DNA of 12,298 nt. It comes from JAYGED01 sp046582565 (GTDB lineage Bacteria; Pseudomonadota; Alphaproteobacteria; JAAXGF01). This document shows positions 6,795 through 12,298 of the stretch, in pieces. Within the stretch, counting starts at the first letter, position 1; each line of letters begins with the position of its first letter. The translations under genes were made by a program, and so were the position numbers. The stretch lies in NCBI GenBank assembly GCA_046582565.1, contig JAYGED010000189.1, positions 1 through 12,298 of the forward strand, in the 5' to 3' direction. The notes under the pieces were generated by a model that saw only the letters and a list, made by a program, of their open reading frames with translations, was not told the origin of the DNA and searched no databases.

Positions 6795-6800
6795 GGGAGG
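6795..6800 (+). promoter_or_regulatory. Shine-Dalgarno deciding the GTG start of the flavoprotein
   Basis: GGGAGG ends 8 nt before GTG at 6809. Choosing this GTG puts the FAD-binding glycine motif at residues 11-16, as is normal for the family. An in-frame ATG at 6656 would add 51 unrelated residues that overlap the upstream gene. Confidence 0.75.
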
Positions 6801-6808
6801 GCGTTGTT

Positions 6809-9226
6809 GTGAAATCCCATGCACGGGTGGTTGTGATTGGCGGCGGGATCGCTGGGTGCTCGGCTCTTTACCACCTGACCCTGGAAGGATGGTCCGATGT
6901 GGTTCTGGTCGAGCGCGACGAGCTGACATCGGGCACGACCTGGCATTCGGCAGCACAGGTGACGAGCTTCGGCGTCAACCAGACCATGGTCGGTCTGAAA
7001 TCCCACTCGATCAAACTCTATGGGGAACTGGCTGGCGATCCAGACTATCCGATCAACTACCACCGGGGCGACGGCGGCATGCGTTTCGCCGGCACCCAGG
7101 ATCACCTGGACGGCTACAATCATTTCCTCTCTTTGGCGAAGGGCATGGGGGTCAATTTCCAAATTATCGATGCGGCGGAATGCCGGCGGCGGCATCCGCT
7201 TATCACTACGGACGGCTTGCTCGGCGCGCTCTGGGATCCGCTGGATGGCGATATCGACCCGGTTCAGTTGTGTCAGGCCCTTGCCCGGCGAGCCCGGCGC
7301 CGCGGGGCCGAAATTTACCGCCACAACCCGGTTACGGGATTAACGCAAAAAACAAACAGCGAGTGGATTGTCCATACCGATCAGGGCGATATCACGGCTG
7401 AACATATCGTCAATGCCGGCGGTTACCGGTGCAACGAGATTGGCGCCATGATGGGCATCGTTCATCCCGTCGTATCCATGGAGCATCAATATTTACTGAC
7501 CGAACCGATCAGGGAGATCGAGGCGCTGGACCATCGCGTGCCGTTGATCCGCTGCCCGACCGATGATTTCTATTCGCGCCAGGACCAACATGGCCTGCTG
7601 GTCGGATTCTACGAACAGGGCTGCAAGACCTGGGGGCTCGACGGCATCGACCCGGGCTTCACCAGCGCTCTCTGCCCGGACGATCTCGACCGCTGCATGG
7701 ATGTGATGGAAGGCGCCTTTGCCCGCCTGCCCTGCCTGACCGAGGCCGGCATCCGATCTATCGTCAACGGGCCGATCACCTACACACCCGACGGCAACCC
7801 GCTGGTCGGGCCGATACCGGGCAGGCAAAACGCATGGTGCATCACGGGACTGCGCGCAGGCCTCGGCGAAGGCGGCGGCCATGGCTGGCTGCTGGCCCAG
7901 CAGATCGTCCACGGCGAGGCCTGTTACGACACCTGGTGCCTCGATCCGCGTCGTTTCACCCGCTACGCCAACAGTGAATATACGGCTCTAAAGGCGATTG
8001 AGGATTACCGCAACGAGTTCCGCTTCCATAGGCCCCATGAATACCGTCCCGCGGGCCGCCCGGCAAAGACCACGCCGCTCACCCCGGTTCTGGCCGCCGA
8101 GGGGGCTCACTTCGGCGTGGTCAACGGCTGGGAGCGCGCGTTGTTCTTCAAGCCCTCCGCCGATTTCGTTGACCAACACGCGTTCCGATTTACCCCAACA
8201 AAGGGCGTTGTCGCAGACGAGGTGGCTTGCGTGCAGGAGCGGGTCGGGATCATGGAGATCTCCGGCTTCAACCGCTTCGAGATAACCGGCGCCGGTGCCG
8301 CCGATTGGCTGAACAGCCTGTTTTGCGGGCGTATAGCGAAGAAGGTCGGCAAGGTCGGGCTAGGGTATTTCCTGACCGATAAAGGTAATATTCTGGGTGA
8401 GGCGACGCTCGCCAAACTCGACGACGAACGGATCTGGTGGGGCTCGGCAGCCGCCGCCGAAGTTCACGATTGGGACTGGCTCATGGCGCGCAAGCCCGAC
8501 GGCGTTGCCATGCAAAAACTCATCATTTCGCACCAGACCCTGGTGGTTGCCGGCCCAAGGTCGCGAGAGCTTCTTGCATCCGTCAGCCCACGCACCGATT
8601 GGTCAAAGGAGGCATTCCCGTGGCTTTCGGTTCGGCCCTGCTCGATTGGCCATGCCGAGGCCATGGCCATGTCGGTCAGCTTCTCGGGCGAACTGGCGTG
8701 GGAGTTGCATTTTCCCATGGAGCAGCTCACTCTCGCCTACGAGATTCTGACTGAGGCGGGCGAAGCCTTCGGCCTTGGCCGGTTCGGCCTCTACGCCACC
8801 GAATCCATGCGCATGGAAAAGGGCTACCGTCACTGGAAGGCCGACTTGATTACCGAATTCAATCCCATGGAAAGCGCATTGGACCGCTTCGTTGATCTCA
8901 GCAAGCCGGACTTTCCGGGCAAAGCGGGGCTCGAAGCGCAGCTCGGAAAGGGCCTGCGGAAGAAATTCGTCTCCCTGGTGATCGACAGCGACAGCGCGCC
9001 GGCACATCCCGGCGATTCGATCATCGTAGGCGACGATGTGGTCGGTGCGGTGACATCCGCCGCTTACGGCCACCGGGTCCGCGAAAACCTCGCCATGGGG
9101 TTCGTCGACCCTCGATTCGTCGCCATCGACTGCCAACTCGAAGTGCTGATGCTTGGCGAGCGCGTTAACGCCCGGGTAGTCGAAAGCTGTCGGTACGACC
9201 CAGAAAATGAAAAGATGAGATTCTAG
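6809..9226 (+). CDS. FAD/folate-dependent amine dehydrogenase, dimethylglycine/sarcosine dehydrogenase-like
   Basis: This 805-residue flavoprotein oxidatively demethylates a tertiary or secondary N-methyl amine and, in its family, passes the one-carbon unit to tetrahydrofolate as 5,10-methylene-THF. The N-terminal DAO domain carries the FAD motif VVVIGGGIAGCSA (7-19). TTWHSAA follows, with His46 at the position that carries covalent FAD in mitochondrial DMGDH and SARDH. The central region ends the oxidase half with NGPITYTPDGNPLVGPIPG and GLGEGGGHGW. The second half is GcvT-like, with EISGFNRFEITGAGAADWLN and, near the C-terminus, ESMRMEKGYRHWKADL, FPGKAGLEAQLGKG and AYGHRVRENLAMGFV. Length is normal for the family (about 800-860). 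It lies 28 bp after the threonine-synthase-like gene and 87 bp before the ureohydrolase gene, apparently in one operon. Exact substrate is unknown; dimethylglycine, sarcosine or a larger N-methyl amino acid are all possible. Confidence 0.92.
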   Translation: MKSHARVVVIGGGIAGCSALYHLTLEGWSDVVLVERDELTSGTTWHSAAQVTSFGVNQTMVGLKSHSIKLYGELAGDPDYPINYHRGDGGMRFAGTQDHLDGYNHFLSLAKGMGVNFQIIDAAECRRRHPLITTDGLLGALWDPLDGDIDPVQLCQALARRARRRGAEIYRHNPVTGLTQKTNSEWIVHTDQGDITAEHIVNAGGYRCNEIGAMMGIVHPVVSMEHQYLLTEPIREIEALDHRVPLIRCPTDDFYSRQDQHGLLVGFYEQGCKTWGLDGIDPGFTSALCPDDLDRCMDVMEGAFARLPCLTEAGIRSIVNGPITYTPDGNPLVGPIPGRQNAWCITGLRAGLGEGGGHGWLLAQQIVHGEACYDTWCLDPRRFTRYANSEYTALKAIEDYRNEFRFHRPHEYRPAGRPAKTTPLTPVLAAEGAHFGVVNGWERALFFKPSADFVDQHAFRFTPTKGVVADEVACVQERVGIMEISGFNRFEITGAGAADWLNSLFCGRIAKKVGKVGLGYFLTDKGNILGEATLAKLDDERIWWGSAAAAEVHDWDWLMARKPDGVAMQKLIISHQTLVVAGPRSRELLASVSPRTDWSKEAFPWLSVRPCSIGHAEAMAMSVSFSGELAWELHFPMEQLTLAYEILTEAGEAFGLGRFGLYATESMRMEKGYRHWKADLITEFNPMESALDRFVDLSKPDFPGKAGLEAQLGKGLRKKFVSLVIDSDSAPAHPGDSIIVGDDVVGAVTSAAYGHRVRENLAMGFVDPRFVAIDCQLEVLMLGERVNARVVESCRYDPENEKMRF

Positions 9227-9232
9227 GCATGA

Positions 9233-9248
9233 TCCGTGAGGACACGGA
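9233..9248 (+). other. Small intercistronic hairpin
   Basis: TCCGTG and CACGGA form a perfect 6-bp stem around AGGA, just after the flavoprotein stop. There is no following T-run, so it is unlikely to terminate. The remainder of the 87-bp gap shows only the next gene's ribosome-binding site. Confidence 0.3.
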
Positions 9249-9300
9249 AACCGGCCCGTTAGCCTAGATTGAGGCGAGAGCGTATATGACCGGGATATGT

Positions 9301-9307
9301 GGAAGGA
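9301..9307 (+). promoter_or_regulatory. Shine-Dalgarno deciding the ureohydrolase start
   Basis: GGAAGGA lies 6 nt before ATG at 9314. A GTG at 9299 in the same frame lies upstream of and overlaps this site, so it is rejected as the start. Confidence 0.7.
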
Positions 9308-9313
9308 ATAATT

Positions 9314-10315
9314 ATGATGTCCGATGAATTGACGCCCGACGACGAACTGATGTTGTCCTCGCTCTACTGGTGGGGAATCCCGAGCCTGTTTCGCTGTCCC
9401 ATCATATCCGATCCGGCGGATTGCGATATCGCCCTGGTCGGCGTGCCGCACAGCACCGGCAACGGAACCACCGAACGGGACCAGCATCTTGGGCCACGCG
9501 CCGTGCGCGATGTGTCAGCCTGGTCGCGGCGTGTCCATGTGCCCTTCATGCTTGACCCGTGGGAAGCCTGCCGGGTCGCCGACCTCGGCGACGTGCCGTT
9601 GCCGGAAGCCAATGACAACGAGAAGTGCATTGAACGTATCACCTCCTTCTACGGAAAAATCGATGCGTCGGGCGTTCGCCCGGTATCCATCGGTGGTGAC
9701 CACTCCATTACGGGCGGCATTCTTCAGGCTCTGGGTGGCGAGCATGGCAAACTATCGGGCGGGCGCGAGGTGGCCTTGCTCCACTTCGACGCCCACACAG
9801 ACGCCTTCGAGCAGATACCGCATTTTCTCGGCGCCTATAAGTCGGCGGCGCATTGGGCCGCCTATCTGGTGCGCGGTGGCCATGTTGACGCGACGTGCAG
9901 CACACAGGTCGGCATTCGTGGAAACCCGCGAACGCTCGACTGGACCAAGACGAGCAGCGATCTCGGTTACGAGGTGATCGACATTGATCGTTATCGTGAA
10001 ATCGGGCCGCAAGCGGTCGTCGAAATCGTTCGCCGGCGGGTCGGCGACATGCCGCTCTATATCACGCTCGATCTCGATTGTTTCGACACCACCGTCGCGC
10101 CGGGGGTGGCCAATCTTGAAGTTGGTACGGAAGGGCTGTGGCAACGGGACGTGCTACATATCCTGCGCGGCATGCGTGGCCTTGACATTATCGGCGGCGA
10201 TGTTGTCTGCCTGATGCCAACCAAGGACCAGGCTAACAAAATGACCGCCCATCTGTCGGCGGCGATGATGTTCGAAATGATATGCCTGATTGCCGACGGC
10301 CAGCGAACCGGTTGA
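9314..10315 (+). CDS. Divergent ureohydrolase (arginase/agmatinase superfamily)
   Basis: This 333-residue cytosolic binuclear-metal hydrolase would cleave a C-N bond of a guanidino, formimino or related group. All six expected metal ligands are visible: His130 in GGDHS, Asp159, His161 and Asp163 in HFDAHTD, and Asp253 and Asp255 in TLDLDCFD. Several substrate-side motifs differ from agmatinases. The usual DPxxAPGTGTPE segment reads DTTVAPGVANLE. The Glu that contacts guanidinium in arginase (YREG segment) aligns by eye with Asp279 in LWQRDVL. DVVEVSPPYD is replaced by DVVCLMPTKD. A Trp-rich N-terminus (LYWWGIP, 17-23) and a long segment with HFLGAYKSAAHWAAYLV (170-186) follow the same pattern of divergence. 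It is the last gene of the rightward operon. The activity class is likely, but agmatinase activity should not be assumed. Confidence 0.85.
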   Translation: MMSDELTPDDELMLSSLYWWGIPSLFRCPIISDPADCDIALVGVPHSTGNGTTERDQHLGPRAVRDVSAWSRRVHVPFMLDPWEACRVADLGDVPLPEANDNEKCIERITSFYGKIDASGVRPVSIGGDHSITGGILQALGGEHGKLSGGREVALLHFDAHTDAFEQIPHFLGAYKSAAHWAAYLVRGGHVDATCSTQVGIRGNPRTLDWTKTSSDLGYEVIDIDRYREIGPQAVVEIVRRRVGDMPLYITLDLDCFDTTVAPGVANLEVGTEGLWQRDVLHILRGMRGLDIIGGDVVCLMPTKDQANKMTAHLSAAMMFEMICLIADGQRTG

Positions 10316-10335
10316 GAAACGCACCCGGTCGGCTC
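10316..10335. other. 20-bp convergent junction without a clear terminator
   Basis: Only 20 bp separate the stops of the converging ureohydrolase and PanB-like genes. No stem followed by a T-run is present on either strand. An imperfect inverted repeat (GCCGAC at about 10292, GTCGGC at about 10328) spans the end of the ureohydrolase gene with a long loop. Transcripts from the two sides probably overlap at their 3' ends. Confidence 0.5.
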
Positions 10336-11124
10336 TTATCCTTCGAGCGTTTCAAGAAATGCCTCATACTCGTCGTCGGCGATTTTGACCGTGTGGCGGG
10401 AAGCCGGAAATGCACCGCTCGTGACATCGGCGATGTATTCCCGATAGGCGTCGATACGTTCGCGCTGCAGCCGCGTCCGCTCGGCGGTGAAGTCACGATA
10501 TGTCTTGGCGTGGCGAGGGATATGCCCGGGGTTGTCGCCAAGCAGGTCGGCTGAGAACAGATACTGGATGTCGCATCCCGCCCCGGCGCCGAGGGAGACC
10601 GTCAACAGCGACGTGCGCCTGCTGATTTCGGCCGCGACCCTGTACGGCACGACCTCAATCTCGACCGCGAATGCGCCCGCGCTCTCGTAAGCCTTGATCT
10701 CACGATAAATACGGACGGCCTGATCGGCGGTCTTGCCGACCGCGCGCATGCCGCCGGTCCAGGTCGCCTTCGGCGGCACCAAACCGACATGAGCTATAAC
10801 CGGGACGCCCTCGCGGGCAAGCACTTCGATGACGTTTGGGCTCATCGGGCAGTAAATCGAGTGAGCGCCGACGGCAAGAGCCGAGAACGCGGCGCGAAGC
10901 GCTTCGACCGCCGAGGCGTGATGGCCATATTGCAGGCCGTAGGCGAAATGAGTCTGTGGCACGGCTCCGGCGATCTCCTTGCGGCCATCGATCCATCCGG
11001 TGCCGATCATGTCCATCCCCGCCTCGTCGGCGGCGATGGCCTCTTGCCGGCGCGTCACCTGGACAAAGGTGAACTGCCGATCTCCCTTACCGTCCTGTAG
11101 ATCTTTGACCGTCAGCTTTGCCAT
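10336..11124 (-). CDS. PanB-like TIM-barrel protein with altered active site (ketopantoate hydroxymethyltransferase superfamily)
   Basis: This 262-residue cytosolic protein matches PanB along its length. It has the start LTVKDLQDGKGDRQFTFVQVT, GVPVIAHVGLVPP (106-118) with the conserved His112, AGAFAVEIEVVP with Glu157 at the position of E. coli Glu181, GAGAGCDIQ (179-187) and LLGDNPGHIPRHAKTY (194-209). The magnesium ligands of true PanB appear lost. The VGDS aspartate (Asp45 in E. coli) is Thr42 in MIGTGW, the ADLP aspartate (Asp84) aligns with the QTHFAYG region, and KLEGG (Lys112, Glu114) is replaced by IYCPM. It is therefore unlikely to make ketopantoate, and no panC is nearby. It may use another carbon nucleophile or belong to the wider PEP mutase/isocitrate lyase-like set. 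The start ATG at 11124 has GGAGGAAAGGA (11132-11142) upstream. It lies 29 bp after the Rieske gene in the same operon. Confidence 0.82.
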   Translation of the reverse strand: MAKLTVKDLQDGKGDRQFTFVQVTRRQEAIAADEAGMDMIGTGWIDGRKEIAGAVPQTHFAYGLQYGHHASAVEALRAAFSALAVGAHSIYCPMSPNVIEVLAREGVPVIAHVGLVPPKATWTGGMRAVGKTADQAVRIYREIKAYESAGAFAVEIEVVPYRVAAEISRRTSLLTVSLGAGAGCDIQYLFSADLLGDNPGHIPRHAKTYRDFTAERTRLQRERIDAYREYIADVTSGAFPASRHTVKIADDEYEAFLETLEG

Positions 11125-11153
11125 GGTTCAATCCTTTCCTCCGGGCCCGCTCT

Positions 11154-11468
11154 TCAACCGAGGCAGACGAGCAGGCGATCGCCCTGGCGCTTGAGCGGAA
11201 ATGTTTTCAGCGCTGTCGAAACAGGCGCGCCGCCCGGCTTGCCGGTCCGGATTTGGAATCGGCCCTGATGCAGCGGGCATTCGATGACATCGTCGATGAC
11301 GAACCCCTCCGAGAGCAGCGCATGCTCGTGGGTGCAGATATTGCTCGTCGCGAAGAATTCGCCGTTGATGTTGTAGATTGCGACACAGACGCCATCGACC
11401 CTAACGCCGATCAGATCTTCCTCGTCGACCTCATCGACACCGCATACATCATGCCACTGCTCGGACAT
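11154..11468 (-). CDS. Small Rieske-type [2Fe-2S] ferredoxin
   Basis: This 104-residue soluble electron carrier is of the kind that feeds oxygenases (NdoA/BphF-like). The cluster ligands are complete: Cys45 and His47 in NICTHEHA, Cys64 and His67 in ECPLHQGRF. The fold begins MSEQWHDVCGVDEV and ends TALKTFPLKRQGDRLLVCLG, with DGVCVAIYNINGEFFA ahead of the first ligand pair, as is usual. The start ATG at 11468 was chosen because it gives the normal family length and has the purine-rich GAGGGACGGG upstream. An upstream in-frame start would add 26 residues overlapping the desaturase gene. It sits 34 bp after the desaturase-type gene and 29 bp before the PanB-like gene. The arrangement implies it passes electrons to the neighbouring membrane di-iron enzyme. 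No reductase is visible in the window. Confidence 0.93.
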   Translation of the reverse strand: MSEQWHDVCGVDEVDEEDLIGVRVDGVCVAIYNINGEFFATSNICTHEHALLSEGFVIDDVIECPLHQGRFQIRTGKPGGAPVSTALKTFPLKRQGDRLLVCLG

Positions 11469-11502
11469 GAACCCGTCCCTCTTGGTGTATAAGTTTGTTG
11501 AA

Positions 11503-12298
11503 TTAAACCGTCGCGCCGGCGCCTTGGTTCCGCGCTTCCCGGCCATTGCGGATCAGTTGGCGCAGAACGCCGGCGTGAACCTGGAAATACCCATCGGCGA
11601 CAGGGAACAGCGAATCGCGCACGGTTTCGTGCAAGCGGGGCAGCGCATGGAATGGGACCATCGGCGCAATATGGTGTTCGGCATGGTAGGACATGTTCCA
11701 GTATAGGAAATGCAGCCAGCCGGGGGCGCGCGTGGTGCGGGTGTTATCGCTGAGATCGCCGCTCTCAGCGCAGCCTGCGTGTTCGGCGACGCGAACCCAA
11801 CGCATGAACGGTTCGCCCACGAGGCGCGGTAAAATCCAGAAGATCACCGGCGCCCAGCTTCCGAAGTAGACGGCGGCGGCGGCGATCCCCGCATAGAGCG
11901 CGATGATCAAGCGGGCCTCAAAGACAACGCGAGAGAGCTCTGTCTCGGGCACGAAATGGCGCTGCGCCGGATCGATGCGGCCAGCGGCGTGGCTCAGGTA
12001 CCAGCCGATGTTGCGCCTCCAGAACGGCAGCGCCGAGACATAGACGAGATAATGCCTGAGATGGGGCTCGCGCGGCATGATCATATCCGGATCGTTACCG
12101 CGGATTTGCGTGTAGGTATGGTGCGCCGCATGGGCGTAGCGGAAAAATGTCGGCGGCACCAGATAGATCAGCGAAACCATCCAGAAAACGGTCTCGTTGA
12201 GCCAACGGCTGCGGAACGCGGTGCCATGGCTGCATTCATGGGCGGGCGCGAACAGCAACGCCATGACGAAACCATGCGCCAGCATGGCCGGAACCACC
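11503..12298 (-). CDS. Fatty-acid-desaturase-type membrane di-iron oxygenase, N-terminus outside window
   Basis: About 264 C-terminal residues are visible, still open at the window's right edge. The three histidine boxes of the desaturase/hydroxylase family are present: HECSHG close to the visible start, HAAHHTYT about 35 residues later, and YHAEHHIAP near the C-terminus. Hydrophobic stretches between them (for example LIIALYAGIAAAAVYFGSWAPVI) fit four inner-membrane helices with the di-iron site on the cytoplasmic side. Family members desaturate acyl chains or hydroxylate alkyl, carotenoid or other groups using O2 and an external electron donor. The Rieske ferredoxin gene follows after 34 bp and is the probable donor. 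The context of amine catabolism rather than lipid synthesis raises the possibility of a hydroxylase acting on a small molecule, but the sequence does not prove it. A GTG at the extreme edge (12295-12297) is probably internal. Confidence 0.9.
   Translation of the reverse strand, partial: VVPAMLAHGFVMALLFAPAHECSHGTAFRSRWLNETVFWMVSLIYLVPPTFFRYAHAAHHTYTQIRGNDPDMIMPREPHLRHYLVYVSALPFWRRNIGWYLSHAAGRIDPAQRHFVPETELSRVVFEARLIIALYAGIAAAAVYFGSWAPVIFWILPRLVGEPFMRWVRVAEHAGCAESGDLSDNTRTTRAPGWLHFLYWNMSYHAEHHIAPMVPFHALPRLHETVRDSLFPVADGYFQVHAGVLRQLIRNGREARNQGAGATV

Noticed and set aside
6656..6808. Upstream ATG extension of the flavoprotein
   Set aside because: It overlaps the preceding gene by 125 bases, has no ribosome-binding site and adds residues before the FAD motif that are absent from the family.
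8867..8882. AAAGCGCAT resembling an operator half-site inside the flavoprotein gene
   Set aside because: Only one half matches, there is no dyad partner, and it lies deep in coding sequence.
8603..9487. Minus-strand open frame spanning the flavoprotein-ureohydrolase junction
   Set aside because: It overlaps two well-supported genes and the gap between them and contains no recognisable domain.
10292..10333. GCCGAC...GTCGGC inverted repeat as a bidirectional terminator between the converging genes
   Set aside because: The stem is short, the loop is about 30 nt and no T-run is present on either strand.
10895..10906. CGAAGCGCTTCG palindrome within the PanB-like gene
   Set aside because: It shares the GCGC core with the LacI operator but lacks the TGAAA/TTTCA arms and lies mid-gene, so common codons explain it.

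Overview
The window is about 60% GC by eye, densely coding, and carries three gene blocks typical of an alphaproteobacterial genome, probably a marine or soil heterotroph that uses methylated amines. The taxonomic guess is an inference from gene content and codon style, because there is no rRNA or other marker. No tRNA, rRNA, insertion sequence, CRISPR array or prophage gene was seen.

Block 1 (positions 1-4246, minus strand) reads from right to left. It holds a histidinol-dehydrogenase-family enzyme, then a DegT/StrS-type PLP aminotransferase overlapping it by one base (TGATG). A glycine betaine/proline-type periplasmic binding protein follows, then the start of its ProV-like ATPase, which is cut by the left edge. 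Block 2 (4444-10315, plus strand) holds a LacI-family regulator, a threonine-synthase-like PLP enzyme, a dimethylglycine/sarcosine dehydrogenase-like flavoprotein with a GcvT folate half, and a divergent ureohydrolase. Block 3 (10336-12298, minus strand) converges on block 2. It holds the C-terminal part of a histidine-box fatty-acid-desaturase-type oxygenase (cut by the right edge), a small Rieske ferredoxin, and a PanB-like TIM-barrel protein.

Blocks 1 and 2 diverge from a 197-bp AT-rich region. It contains a perfect 14-bp LacI-type operator (TGAAAGCGCTTTCA) placed between candidate promoters for both directions, and a 12/14 second copy lies inside the first codons of the regulator gene. 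The simplest reading is one substrate-inducible regulon: import of a betaine-like compound, alcohol or aldehyde oxidation (HisD-like), amino-group and C-C/C-O chemistry (two PLP enzymes), folate-linked N-demethylation (DMGDH-like), and C-N hydrolysis (ureohydrolase-like). Block 3 would add a Rieske-fed membrane hydroxylase and a PanB-like enzyme.

No single named pathway that I can recall combines these parts, and two members (ureohydrolase and PanB-like) have altered active-site motifs. The substrate cannot be read from the sequence. The best guess is an N-methylated, hydroxyl-bearing osmolyte or amino acid derivative.
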